From: Reyranella sp. CPCC 100927
Lineage (GTDB): Bacteria; Pseudomonadota; Alphaproteobacteria; Reyranellales; Reyranellaceae
Direction: 5' to 3'
DNA: 64,000 nt
NCBI RefSeq assembly: GCF_007859315.1
Contig: NZ_VOHA01000005.1
Span: forward strand, 248,001 to 312,000
Shown here: positions 25,308 through 34,300 of the stretch, one piece after another
How the letters are laid out: each line of letters opens with the position of its first letter
Position numbering within the stretch: position 1 is the stretch's first letter
Notes under the pieces: generated by a model
Database searches by the model: none
What the model saw: only the letters and a program-made list of their open reading frames with translations
Told to the model about the DNA's origin: nothing
Position numbers and translations under genes: made by a program

Positions 25308-25352
25308 GGCTGGACTCGCCGACAGGCCCCATAGCGTGGTAAAAAGCGGGTA

Positions 25353-26300
25353 ATGAACACTATATCTCGTTGCCCGCAGTCCCCCTCTGCGCGGCTACTG
25401 GTGGTACCGGTCTTGTTGGCGCTCGCGCTGGGCGGCTGCGCCAGCCGCGGTGGTGCGCCCGACACCAGCCGCGGCAGCTACAAGGTCGGCAATCCCTATA
25501 CGATTGCCGGCCGGACCTACCGGCCGTCCGAAGACTGGTCATATTCCGAGACCGGCCAAGCCTCATGGTACGGACCCGGCTTCCACGGCAACAGCACAGC
25601 CAACGGGGAGCCGTACAACCAGAACCTGCCATCGGCGGCGCACCGAACGCTGCCGATGCCCAGCATCGTGCGCGTTACCAACCTCAGCAACGGCCGGACC
25701 GCCGTGGTGCGGATCAACGACCGCGGACCGTTCGCCAGCGGGCGCATCCTGGATCTCTCCAAAGCGGCCGCCGAACAGCTTGATATGACACGTGCCGGCG
25801 TGGTCCCGGTGCGGGTCGAACTCATGGAACGCGAAAGCCGGGTCGTGAAGGACATCGCGGTCAACGGTGGCAGTGCCGCCGACCAGCTGGCGGCGATCCA
25901 GCGCCTGCCGGCACAGTCGGCGCCGGTCATGGTCGCCGCCGCACCGCCGCCACCGCCGATGCCCGTGGCTGAACCGCCACCACCGCCGGAACCGGCTTTC
26001 GTGCAGGCAACCGCGCCAGCGCCGACAGCGGCATTCGTGCCGGTCGTCGCGACGCCACCGGCGACCGGTGGCGGCTATTTCGTCCAGGCCGGCGCGTTTG
26101 CCAGCCTGGACAATGCCGAGCGGTTGCGGGCATCACTGTCGCGTTTCGGCGACGCATCGATCGGGCAGGTCACCGGCCCCAGCGGCGTTGCGGTCTATCG
26201 TGTCCGCGTCGGCCCTTACGGCAGCCCGGACGAGGCCTACAACGTGCGCGGCGCCATGCAGCGCGCCGGCCACAACGACAGCCGGGTCGTCACGGACTAG
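25353..26300 (+). CDS. rlpA: septal ring lytic transglycosylase RlpA
   Basis: 315 residues. The lipobox LALGGC marks a lipoprotein. A double-psi beta-barrel domain follows (about 65-165; GQASWYGPGFHGNSTANGE, VRINDRGPFASGRILDLSKAAA split across it), then a Pro-rich linker and a C-terminal SPOR domain (about 242-315; GYFVQAGAFASLDNAERL) that binds denuded glycan strands at the septum. Its catalytic Asp lies in INDRGPF. The next genes keep the usual alphaproteobacterial order. Confidence 0.94.
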   Translation: MNTISRCPQSPSARLLVVPVLLALALGGCASRGGAPDTSRGSYKVGNPYTIAGRTYRPSEDWSYSETGQASWYGPGFHGNSTANGEPYNQNLPSAAHRTLPMPSIVRVTNLSNGRTAVVRINDRGPFASGRILDLSKAAAEQLDMTRAGVVPVRVELMERESRVVKDIAVNGGSAADQLAAIQRLPAQSAPVMVAAAPPPPPMPVAEPPPPPEPAFVQATAPAPTAAFVPVVATPPATGGGYFVQAGAFASLDNAERLRASLSRFGDASIGQVTGPSGVAVYRVRVGPYGSPDEAYNVRGAMQRAGHNDSRVVTD

Positions 26301-26317
26301 GCCAGCGGAGGATCTTC

Positions 26318-27583
26318 ATGCTGCATCGTCTGCCCATGCTACTGGCGGCCCTGATGCTGGCGTTGAGCATTGCGGCACCGGTGACCGCTGAGGCTCAGCA
26401 AGAGGCACAAGCCAAACCGGCGACCAAACCGCGGGCACCGGCAGGTCACAAGGGCGCCGGTGGTTCATCCAAGGCCGGCCCGCCGCTGGAGGCACTGCCG
26501 CCATCCCAGGTCGGCATCGGTACTCTGGCGCGCTTCGCCTATCTGATCGACGCGACGACCGACGCCGTCCTGCTGTTCAAGGACGCCGACAAGCCGATGC
26601 TGCCGTCCTCGATGGCCAAGATGATGACCGTCTACATCGTCTTCGAGGAACTGAAGGCGGGCCGCCTGCGGCCGGACACCAAGTTCCGCGTCAGCGAAAA
26701 GGCGCGCAGCATGGGCGGCTCGCGCATGTTCGTCGAGATCAACTCCGAGATCTCGGTCGACGACCTGGTCAAGGGCGTGATCACGCTGTCGGGCAACGAT
26801 GCCTGTGTCGTGCTGGCCGAGGGCCTGTCGGGAACGGAAGAGGCGTTTGCCGCGCGCATGACCAAACGGGCGCGCGAACTGGGCATGACCGGCTCTGTGT
26901 TCAAGAACGCCAGCGGCTGGCCGACGGAAGGCATGTACGTCACCGCGCGCGACCTGGCGATCCTGGCCAGGCACACGATCGAGGATTTCCCCGAGTACTA
27001 CCGCTACTACGCGCTGACCGAGTTCACCTGGAACAATATTCGCCAGGAAAACCGCAACCGCCTGCTGGGTATGACGCTGGGTACCGATGGGCTGAAGACC
27101 GGTCATTCGGAGGACGCCGGCTACGGCCTCACCGCGTCGACCATCCGTGAAGGGCGCCGGTTGATCCTGGTGGTGAACGGCCTGCCCGACATGCGGTCAC
27201 GCGCCAGCGAATCGGCGCGCCTGATGGAGTGGGGGTTCCGCGAGTACAGCAACAAGGTCGCGTTCCGTGCCGGTGAAACCGTGGCACATGCCGATGTCTG
27301 GCTCGGCGAGGTGGGCAAGGTCCCGCTGGTGGCAGCCAAGCCCGTGGCCGCCACTGTGCCGATCGGCCAGGAAGCCGGCGTCCGCGTGAAGGTCGAGTAC
27401 GCCGGCCCGGTGCAGGCCCCCGTCCGCAAGGGTGATCCGATCGGCAAGGCGATCGTGCAAGCGGCCCCGGCGTCGCCCCCGGTCGAGATCCCACTCTATG
27501 CCGGTGCTGACGTGCCGCGGCTGGGCCCGGTGGGTCGCGCCTTCAGCGTGCTCAAGCACTACCTGTTCGGCTGGATGTCCTGA
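26318..27583 (+). CDS. D-alanyl-D-alanine carboxypeptidase (PBP5/6 type)
   Basis: 421 residues with a signal peptide ending near TAEAQ. The serine-enzyme motifs are SSMAK (SxxK), SGND (SxN) and LKTGHSEDAGYG (KTG). A C-terminal PBP5-type beta domain follows from about residue 305, and the last residues (SVLKHYLFGWMS) form an amphipathic anchor. It trims the terminal D-Ala of peptidoglycan stem peptides. GGAGG lies 7 nt upstream of the ATG. Confidence 0.94.
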   Translation: MLHRLPMLLAALMLALSIAAPVTAEAQQEAQAKPATKPRAPAGHKGAGGSSKAGPPLEALPPSQVGIGTLARFAYLIDATTDAVLLFKDADKPMLPSSMAKMMTVYIVFEELKAGRLRPDTKFRVSEKARSMGGSRMFVEINSEISVDDLVKGVITLSGNDACVVLAEGLSGTEEAFAARMTKRARELGMTGSVFKNASGWPTEGMYVTARDLAILARHTIEDFPEYYRYYALTEFTWNNIRQENRNRLLGMTLGTDGLKTGHSEDAGYGLTASTIREGRRLILVVNGLPDMRSRASESARLMEWGFREYSNKVAFRAGETVAHADVWLGEVGKVPLVAAKPVAATVPIGQEAGVRVKVEYAGPVQAPVRKGDPIGKAIVQAAPASPPVEIPLYAGADVPRLGPVGRAFSVLKHYLFGWMS

Positions 27584-27588
27584 CACCG

Positions 27589-28227
27589 ATGGCCGGAACA
27601 AACGGCAGGTTCATCACCCTGGAAGGCGGCGAGGGCGCGGGTAAATCGACACAGATCCGCTTCCTGGCCGACCACTTGCGCCGCCAAGGTATCGATGTCG
27701 CCATGACCCGCGAGCCGGGTGGCTCACCGGGCGCCGAACTGATCCGCAAGCTGCTGGTCGAAGGACCGGGCGATGCCTGGGACGGTACGACCGAGGCCTT
27801 GTTGATGTTCGCGGCGCGCCGCGATCACCTGGAGCGCACCATCCGGCCGGCGCTGGCCCGCGGCCAATGGGTGATCAGCGATCGCTTCGCCGATTCGACC
27901 CGCGCCTACCAGGGCTACGGTCACGGTTTCGCGCATGAGCGCATCGAGGCGCTCTATCAGCTGGCCGTCGGCGACTTCGCTCCCGACCTCACGCTGATCC
28001 TCGACCTGCCGGTCGAGACCGGCCTCGCCCGTGCCGCCGTGCGTCATGGTACGGAGCACCGGTTCGAAAGCCTGGGCCAGGTCTTCCATCAACGCGTACG
28101 TGACGGCTTTCGTGCCATCGCTGCCGCCGAACCGCAGCGCTGTGTACTCATCGACGCCGATGCGCCGATCGAGACCGTGCGCGATCGCGTGCTGCAGGCC
28201 GTGACGCAGCGGCTGGGCGTGGGGTAG
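27589..28227 (+). CDS. tmk: thymidylate kinase
   Basis: 212 residues. P-loop GGEGAGKSTQ near the N terminus, the dTMP-site TREPGGSPGAELIR, and WVISDRFADSTRAYQGYG (DR motif plus LID approach). It phosphorylates dTMP to dTDP. It starts 5 nt after the carboxypeptidase stop and precedes holB, the common arrangement. Confidence 0.96.
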   Translation: MAGTNGRFITLEGGEGAGKSTQIRFLADHLRRQGIDVAMTREPGGSPGAELIRKLLVEGPGDAWDGTTEALLMFAARRDHLERTIRPALARGQWVISDRFADSTRAYQGYGHGFAHERIEALYQLAVGDFAPDLTLILDLPVETGLARAAVRHGTEHRFESLGQVFHQRVRDGFRAIAAAEPQRCVLIDADAPIETVRDRVLQAVTQRLGVG

Positions 28228-28260
28228 TTTTCACCCTGGAGCGCGGGAGAAGGATGTCGA

Positions 28261-29364
28261 ATGGCCAAGCGGCCAGAAAAGGAAGAGGCGCCGCCGCCGT
28301 GGCCGGCGCCGCGACTCAATGCGCGGCTGGTCGGACATGAAGCAGCCGAGGCGACGCTGTTGGGCGCCTTCACGTCCGGCAAGCTGCCGCATGCGTGGTT
28401 GATCACCGGCGCACGGGGCATCGGCAAGGCGACGCTGGCCCACCGCTTCGCGCGCTTCCTGTTGGCGGGGGACACAGGCGGCGGGCTGTTCGGCGGGCCG
28501 ACGTCGATCGAGACCGACCTGGCTGCGCCCAACGCGCATCGTGTCGCTGCGGGCGGGCATGCCGATCTGCGGGTCGTGGAGCGCAGCGTCAGCGACCGCG
28601 GCCGGCTGCGCACCGAGATCGTCGTCGAGGACGTACGCGAGCTGGGCCAGTTCATGCGTTTGACGCCGGCCGAGGGCGGCTGGCGGGTGGCCATCATCGA
28701 TGCCGCCGATGAGATGAACCGCAACGCCGCCAACGCGGTGCTGAAGATCCTGGAAGAGCCGCCGGCGCGCGCCGTGCTGCTGCTGGTGGCGCACGCGCCG
28801 GGCCGGCTGCTGCCCACGATTCGCTCCCGCTGCCGACGCCTGAACCTGCAGGCGCTGGCCAACGACACGGTGGTGTCGCTGATGGACGACTATCTGCCAG
28901 GCATGGCGGCGGACGAGCGTGCGGCACTGGCGCGGCTGGCCGACGGCAGCGTCGGACGCGCGCTGGCGCTGGGACGCGCCGGCGGCCTGGAACTGTACCG
29001 CAACATGATCGACCTGCTGAGCGGTCTGCCCTCGCTCGACGTCGCGGCGGCGCATGCGTTTGCCGATCGCGTGGCGCGGCGCACCGAGGAGGGCGAGAGT
29101 GACTATCGCACCGTCGCTTTCCTGCTCGACTGGTGGCTGACGTCATTGATCCGTCACGGCGCCGCCGGCGAAGGGCGCGCAGCCGCCCTGGTCGCGCGCG
29201 AGGAGGGTTTACGCGAGAAACTGCTGGCGGCAGCCGGCCTTGATCGCTGGATGCAGGTATGGGAGAAGGTCGCCCACCTGTTCGCCCGCGCCGATGCCGT
29301 CAATCTGGATCGCAAGCAGGTGGTGCTCGGCAGCTTTCTCGCCCTGCAGGCGGTGACCCGCTGA
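28261..29364 (+). CDS. holB: DNA polymerase III subunit delta'
   Basis: 367 residues, a clamp-loader AAA+ ATPase-fold protein. It has LVGHEAAEATLLGAFTSGKL, a P-loop-like ITGARGIGKATLAHRFA and NAANAVLKILEEPPARAVLLLV, the core of delta'/DnaX-like proteins. A long insert at about 75-110 is usual in alphaproteobacterial versions. It lies between tmk and metG. Confidence 0.95.
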   Translation: MAKRPEKEEAPPPWPAPRLNARLVGHEAAEATLLGAFTSGKLPHAWLITGARGIGKATLAHRFARFLLAGDTGGGLFGGPTSIETDLAAPNAHRVAAGGHADLRVVERSVSDRGRLRTEIVVEDVRELGQFMRLTPAEGGWRVAIIDAADEMNRNAANAVLKILEEPPARAVLLLVAHAPGRLLPTIRSRCRRLNLQALANDTVVSLMDDYLPGMAADERAALARLADGSVGRALALGRAGGLELYRNMIDLLSGLPSLDVAAAHAFADRVARRTEEGESDYRTVAFLLDWWLTSLIRHGAAGEGRAAALVAREEGLREKLLAAAGLDRWMQVWEKVAHLFARADAVNLDRKQVVLGSFLALQAVTR

Positions 29365-29406
29365 TCATGCTCGGGATGACTGGGAACTGAGGCAGAGCGT
29401 AGAGCC

Positions 29407-30981
29407 ATGAGCGGGAAGACGTACTACATCACGACGCCGATCTACTACGTGAACGATGTGCCCCATATCGGTCACGCCTACACATCGCTGGCGTGCGACG
29501 TGATGGCCCGCTTCATGCGGCTCGACGGTTACGATGTGCACTTCCTCACCGGCACCGACGAGCACGGCCAGAAGGTGGAGAAGGCAGCGACCCTGGCCGG
29601 CATGACGCCGCAGGCGTTCACCGACAAGGTGAGCCAGTCGTTCCGCGATCTCGTGCCCAAGATGGGCTACAGCCCGGACAACTTCATCCGCACCACCGAG
29701 CCGCGGCACTACCGCACCTGCCAGGCGCTGTGGGAGAAGCTGGTGGCGGCGGGCGACCTCTACCTCGGCAAATACGCCGGCTGGTATTCGGTGCGCGACG
29801 AAACCTATTTCGTGGAGTCGGAAACCGAGGTCGGGCCGGACGGCAAGCGCCGCGCCACCGCGACGGGCGCCGATGTCGAGTGGGTGGAGGAGGCGAGCTA
29901 CTTCTTCCGCCTGTCGGCATGGCAGGACCGGCTGCTGGCGTTCTACGAACAGAACCCGCGCTTCATCGCGCCGGAGAGCCGGCGCAACGAAGTGATCAGC
30001 TTCGTCAGGAGCGGCCTGCAGGATCTCTCGGTATCACGCACCACGTTCAAGTGGGGCGTGCCGGTGCCCAATGATCCGGCGCACATCATGTACGTGTGGC
30101 TCGACGCGCTCACCAACTACATCACCGAGACCGGCTACCCCGATCCGAACGCGCCCAACGCCAGATATTGGCCGGCTGACCTTCACATGGTGGGCAAGGA
30201 CATCGTGCGCTTCCACGCCGTCTACTGGCCCGCGTTCCTGATGGCCGCCGGCGTCGCGCCGCCCAAGCGTGTCTTCGCGCACGGATGGTGGACGATCGAA
30301 GGCCAGAAGATGTCCAAGTCGCTGGGCAATGTCGTGGCGCCGGCGGCGCTGGTCGACACCTACGGCCTCGACCAGACGCGCTACTTCCTGCTGCGCGAAG
30401 TGCCGTTCGGCAACGACGGCGATTTCCAGAAGCGCGCCATTGTGCAGCGCATGGATTCCGATCTCGCCAACACCTACGGCAACCTCTGCCAGCGCGTGCT
30501 GTCGATGATCAACAAGAACTGCGGCGCCGTGGTGCCGACAGCGGGACCATTGCAGGCCGTCGACACGGCGCTGCTCGACCGCGCCGCGGCGCTCCTGCCG
30601 CAGGTGCGCACGCAGCTGGGCGAACAGGCCTTCCACGACGCGCTGATCACCATCTGGGAAGTGATCGGCGATGCCAACCGCTACGTCGATGCGCAGGCGC
30701 CATGGGCGCTGGGCAAGACCGATCCGGCGCGGCGCGACACCGTGCTGTGGGTACTGGCCGAGACAATCCGGCGCATCACGCTGCTGGTGCAGCCCTTCAT
30801 GCCAACTTCGACGGCCACGATCCTGGACCAGCTTGCCGTGCCGGCCCAAGCCCGCGCGTTGACCTCCATGGACCAGGCATTGATCAGCGGTACGCCGCTG
30901 CCGGCGCCGGAGGGCGTGTTCCCGCGCTTCGTCGATCCGGAGGCACCGGCCAAGCCGGCGCGGCCGGCGAAGAAGGCGTGA
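29407..30981 (+). CDS. metG: methionyl-tRNA synthetase
   Basis: 524 residues of the class I enzyme. The HIGH motif is in YYVNDVPHIGHAYTS and the KMSKS motif in GQKMSKSLGNVV. There is no C-terminal EMAP/Trbp111-like tRNA-binding domain, giving the short form common in alphaproteobacteria. No zinc-knuckle Cys cluster is visible in the connective region, consistent with the zinc-free MetRS subgroup. Confidence 0.97.
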   Translation: MSGKTYYITTPIYYVNDVPHIGHAYTSLACDVMARFMRLDGYDVHFLTGTDEHGQKVEKAATLAGMTPQAFTDKVSQSFRDLVPKMGYSPDNFIRTTEPRHYRTCQALWEKLVAAGDLYLGKYAGWYSVRDETYFVESETEVGPDGKRRATATGADVEWVEEASYFFRLSAWQDRLLAFYEQNPRFIAPESRRNEVISFVRSGLQDLSVSRTTFKWGVPVPNDPAHIMYVWLDALTNYITETGYPDPNAPNARYWPADLHMVGKDIVRFHAVYWPAFLMAAGVAPPKRVFAHGWWTIEGQKMSKSLGNVVAPAALVDTYGLDQTRYFLLREVPFGNDGDFQKRAIVQRMDSDLANTYGNLCQRVLSMINKNCGAVVPTAGPLQAVDTALLDRAAALLPQVRTQLGEQAFHDALITIWEVIGDANRYVDAQAPWALGKTDPARRDTVLWVLAETIRRITLLVQPFMPTSTATILDQLAVPAQARALTSMDQALISGTPLPAPEGVFPRFVDPEAPAKPARPAKKA

Positions 30982-30982
30982 C

Positions 30983-31774
30983 ATGCTGATCGACAGCCAC
31001 TGCCACCTCGACTTTCCAGAGCTGGCGGCCGAAGAGGATGCCGTCGTGACGCGTGCGCGCGACGCCGGCATCGCCGCCATGCTCACCATCGGCACGCGCC
31101 TGGACTCCTTCGACAAGGTGCGCGCCGTTGCCGAGCGCCACGCCAACATCTGGTGCAGCGTCGGCGTGCATCCGCACGAAGCGAAGGAGGAGGGGCAGCG
31201 CACGCCTGATCGCCTGGTCGCGCTCGCGCAGCATCCAAAGGTGGTCGGCATCGGCGAGACCGGCCTCGATTATTTCTATGAGCACAGCCCGCGTGATGAG
31301 CAGGCCGCGAGCTTCCGTGCCCATATCGCGGCGGCGCGCGAGAGCGGCCTGCCGCTGATCGTGCACACCCGCGATGCTGACGACGACACGGCGGCGATCC
31401 TGCGCGCGGAAATGGCGCGGGGCGCCTTTACCGGCCTGATCCACTGTTTCAGCTCGGGACCGGTGGTGGCGCAGGCGGCCCTCGAGCTCGGGATGTCGAT
31501 CTCGATCTCGGGCATCGTCACGTTCAAAGCGGCCGAGGCGCTGCGCGGCATCGTGCGCGACATCCCGCTCGACCGCCTGCTGGTCGAGACCGATGCGCCT
31601 TACCTCGCGCCGGTGCCCAAGCGTGGCAAGCGCAACGAACCCGCCTTCGTCGCCCACACCGCCGCCAAGGTCGCCGAGCTCAAGGGCGTCTCGATGGCCG
31701 AGCTCGAACAGGCCACGACCGACAATTTCTTCCGCCTCTTCACCAAGGCGGATCGCAACGTCCTGGCGGCCTGA
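30983..31774 (+). CDS. tatD: TatD-family metal-dependent hydrolase
   Basis: 263 residues with all TatD metal-binding signatures: IDSHCHLDF, IGETGLDYFY, IVHTRDADDDT, LIHCFSSGP and VETDAPYLAP. Members are 3'-5' DNases or D-aminoacyl deacylase-like hydrolases. It starts one base after the metG stop. Confidence 0.95.
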   Translation: MLIDSHCHLDFPELAAEEDAVVTRARDAGIAAMLTIGTRLDSFDKVRAVAERHANIWCSVGVHPHEAKEEGQRTPDRLVALAQHPKVVGIGETGLDYFYEHSPRDEQAASFRAHIAAARESGLPLIVHTRDADDDTAAILRAEMARGAFTGLIHCFSSGPVVAQAALELGMSISISGIVTFKAAEALRGIVRDIPLDRLLVETDAPYLAPVPKRGKRNEPAFVAHTAAKVAELKGVSMAELEQATTDNFFRLFTKADRNVLAA

Positions 31775-31796
31775 GCCATGTGCTTCAGGGTGAATA

Positions 31797-31821
31797 CAGG
31801 TGAATGCTCCGCATTCACCTG
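31797..31821 (+). other. perfect hairpin between tatD and MBL hydrolase genes
   Basis: CAGGTGAATGC and GCATTCACCTG form a perfect 11-bp stem with a TCC loop. A partial copy (GGGTGAATACAGG) lies just before it. No T tract follows, so a simple terminator is unlikely; it could be an attenuator or an mRNA processing/stability element ahead of ATG 31843. Confidence 0.6.
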
Positions 31822-31842
31822 GCGAGTCATGAAAGTAACAGC

Positions 31843-32613
31843 ATGCGCGTAACCATTCTCGGCTGCGGCACGTCCGGCGGCGTGCCACGCATCGGCGGCA
31901 AGGACGGCAGCGGCGACTGGGGTGCCTGCAATCCGGCCAATCCCAAGAACCGCCGCCGGCGCTGCTCGATCCTCGTCCAGGACCAGGACAAGACCCTTCT
32001 GGTCGATACGGCGCCCGACCTGCGGGATCAGCTCATCGATGCCCGCGTCACCCGCATCGATGCCGTCCTGTGGACGCACGATCATGCCGACCAGACCCAC
32101 GGCATCGACGATCTGCGGGCACTCACCCTGCGTCACGGGCCGGTGGAAGGGTGGGGCGATACCCGCACCTTGAATGTGCTGAAGCAGCGCTTCGGCTACT
32201 GCTTCGAGACGGCACGCGGCAGCTTCTACACGGCGCTGTACCGTGCCTGCCTGATCGACGGCCCGTTCGAGGTCGCCGGCATCGCCGTGACGCCGTTCTA
32301 TCAGCACCACGGCAGCATCATGTCGCTGGGCTTCCGGTTCGGATCGATCGCGTATGCCAACGATGTGGTGAAGCTCGACGAGGCGGCCTTTGCGGCGATG
32401 GAAGGAGTCGATACGCTGATCATCGACGCCATGCGCTACACGCCGCATCCCACGCACGCGCACCTCGATCTGACCTTGTCGTGGATCGAGCGCATCCGGC
32501 CGCGGCGGGCGATCCTGACCAACATGCATGTCGACATGGACTATGATGAGGTCCGGCATCGGGTGCCGCCGCATGTCGAACCGGCCTATGACGGCATGGT
32601 GATCGAGGCTTGA
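31843..32613 (+). CDS. MBL-fold (PhnP-like) phosphodiesterase
   Basis: 256 residues starting MRVTILGCGTSGGVPRIGG. The metallo-beta-lactamase motif reads LWTHDHADQTHGIDDLR, where the final His of HxHxDH is Gln; later metal positions include FYQHHGSIMS and DAMRYTPHPTHAHLDL. Related PhnP/RNase Z-like proteins act on cyclic phosphodiesters or RNA 3' ends. ATG 31843 gives the family-like N terminus; 31804 lies inside the hairpin. Last gene of the rlpA block. Confidence 0.9.
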   Translation: MRVTILGCGTSGGVPRIGGKDGSGDWGACNPANPKNRRRRCSILVQDQDKTLLVDTAPDLRDQLIDARVTRIDAVLWTHDHADQTHGIDDLRALTLRHGPVEGWGDTRTLNVLKQRFGYCFETARGSFYTALYRACLIDGPFEVAGIAVTPFYQHHGSIMSLGFRFGSIAYANDVVKLDEAAFAAMEGVDTLIIDAMRYTPHPTHAHLDLTLSWIERIRPRRAILTNMHVDMDYDEVRHRVPPHVEPAYDGMVIEA

Positions 32614-32618
32614 AGCCG

Positions 32619-33341
32619 ATGCTGAATGCACTCCGGTCAAATGTGTTATGGAAAATAATCGGCGGGGCTGGGATTGTCGGAGCGCTGCTTCTGGCGACGC
32701 CGGTCCAGGCCCAGCCGCAGCCTCAAGGATCCGGGCTCGACCCTGGTGATTCGACGTTCAAGCTCTTCGCGCGGTCGACCGACGCCAAGAGCCTGCAGGA
32801 CACCGCCGATCGCATCAACCGCGAATGGACCAGCGCCACGGCCGAAACACTGGTCGATCTGCTGTCCATCTCAGCGGCCGAGGGCTACGGACTGATCCGG
32901 TCCAAGGCGGTATCCATCGACCAGAAGGTGCCGCTGGGCTGGCACGCCATCGAGGACAACGAGCGTCTGGCGATCTTCAACCCGGACCGGTCGGTGCGGA
33001 TCATCGTCTGGCGCGTCGACCTGGCCTACGAAGGCGTGCCCGACCTGGAGAAGTACATGGAGATCAAGGCGGGAGGCCTCCGGTCGCGTTTCCCAGCGAT
33101 CCAGGCCTCGAGCCGGACCTTGCCGGATGGGCAGGTCCTGGGCGTGTTCAACAACGTGCCAGCCCGCAAGGGCGACCGCGAGCCGCGCGCCATCCTGGAC
33201 CTGATTACGCCGAACCCGCAGAACCCCAAGCGGGCTGTCCTGATGACATTCGGCACGCCAATGTCCAAAGCACAAGAATTCCTGCCGTTGCTGGCACTTA
33301 TGGCGACTGGCCGAACCATAACCTGGAAGAAAGACTATTAA
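32619..33341 (+). CDS. exported hypothetical protein
   Basis: 240 residues with a signal peptide (hydrophobic IIGGAGIVGALLLATPVQA, cleavage after VQA). The mature protein is soluble, with no Cys and no recognisable domain. A TTG at 32610 overlaps the MBL gene, but ATG 32619 with GAGG about 10 nt upstream is more likely. It is tightly linked to the MBL gene, so probably co-transcribed. Function unknown. Confidence 0.75.
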   Translation: MLNALRSNVLWKIIGGAGIVGALLLATPVQAQPQPQGSGLDPGDSTFKLFARSTDAKSLQDTADRINREWTSATAETLVDLLSISAAEGYGLIRSKAVSIDQKVPLGWHAIEDNERLAIFNPDRSVRIIVWRVDLAYEGVPDLEKYMEIKAGGLRSRFPAIQASSRTLPDGQVLGVFNNVPARKGDREPRAILDLITPNPQNPKRAVLMTFGTPMSKAQEFLPLLALMATGRTITWKKDY

Positions 33342-33374
33342 GCATTACCATTACGCCATTATATTTTATTTTCC

Positions 33375-33388
33375 ATAATATATATTAT
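33375..33388. promoter_or_regulatory. AT-rich promoter-like tract with palindrome
   Basis: The 97-bp gap before the LprI-like gene is strikingly AT rich in a GC-rich genome and contains the perfect palindrome ATAATATATATTAT. It probably holds the promoter of the following gene. Confidence 0.45.
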
Positions 33389-33438
33389 ACGACAATCATG
33401 TTGGACTCTGATCTACAAAGTGAGCTTTTCGGAGTTTC

Positions 33439-34266
33439 ATGTTGATAAGAAAGAAAACTACGACTGGCACCCTTGTAACCATTGCCAGGAGCCTGCTCGC
33501 TGCGCCGGCGGGATTCGCGATGGACTGCAGACAGGCCTCTGCCCCCGTTGAGCACGCAATCTGCAGCGACCGGCAGCTTCGGGCCGCGGATGCAGCCATG
33601 GGAGACGCTTACGCAAGGCTTCTCAAGACGGCGAACGACGCCGACATCCGCACCATGCTGATCGACGGCCAGAAGCGTTGGCTGGCGCAGCGCGACAGGC
33701 TTTTCGATCGCAGGCTGGCCTCGGCGGACAAGGACAGGCAGCGCACCGTCATGCTGTCGGCGATGCAGGACCGTACCCAGGCGCTGGCCGAACGTCCGCT
33801 GGTCGCCATTGCGCAGGGACAACGCAAATTTGCTGCTCGCTATACCGGCGGCCCGTTTGCGGGCTTCGAGACCAGCTGCGACTTCCTGCCCGTGCAGGAG
33901 AGCTATGTTTACGGCTGCTTCGCTCGCCGCCAGTACCAGCACAATGACCGCGTATGTGTGGTGGATGCGTACTGGGCCACGGGAAGTGTTTACGAGAAAC
34001 GGTTCGTGGCCGACGTCGTGGACGGCAAGCCCAAGGTGATCGCGACTTGCTCCGTCGGCGGCTTCGAAGGCGAAACGGTGTGTCCAGGCAGCCCTGGCGA
34101 CCGACCGCGCTGGAACACCCGGCCCAAGGACACCGTACTTACCCCGTCCCTACCGAAAATCGACGCCGAGGTGGGCCCGGACGAGGATGGACCGTGGCTG
34201 CGCGCTTGCCTGACCGACCTCACCTACCCGCTGCGCGATCCCTCCCACGACAGCAGTCGGAAATGA
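33439..34266 (+). CDS. exported LprI/DUF1311-domain protein
   Basis: 275 residues with a signal peptide ending near GFA. The N-terminal mature part (about 28-110) matches the lysozyme-inhibitor LprI-like domain: DCRQASAPVEHAICSD, LRAADAAMGDAYARLL and QKRWLAQRDRL, with paired Cys. The C-terminal half has four more Cys (TSCDFLPV, YGCFARR, DRVCVVD, ATCSVGG) likely in disulfides and no known domain. GGAG lies 5 nt upstream of the ATG. LprI domains inhibit lysozyme in mycobacteria; that role here is only an inference. Confidence 0.8.
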   Translation: MLIRKKTTTGTLVTIARSLLAAPAGFAMDCRQASAPVEHAICSDRQLRAADAAMGDAYARLLKTANDADIRTMLIDGQKRWLAQRDRLFDRRLASADKDRQRTVMLSAMQDRTQALAERPLVAIAQGQRKFAARYTGGPFAGFETSCDFLPVQESYVYGCFARRQYQHNDRVCVVDAYWATGSVYEKRFVADVVDGKPKVIATCSVGGFEGETVCPGSPGDRPRWNTRPKDTVLTPSLPKIDAEVGPDEDGPWLRACLTDLTYPLRDPSHDSSRK

Positions 34267-34300
34267 GAGTGACCTGGGCCTGGTAGAACGCCGCGTCCGG

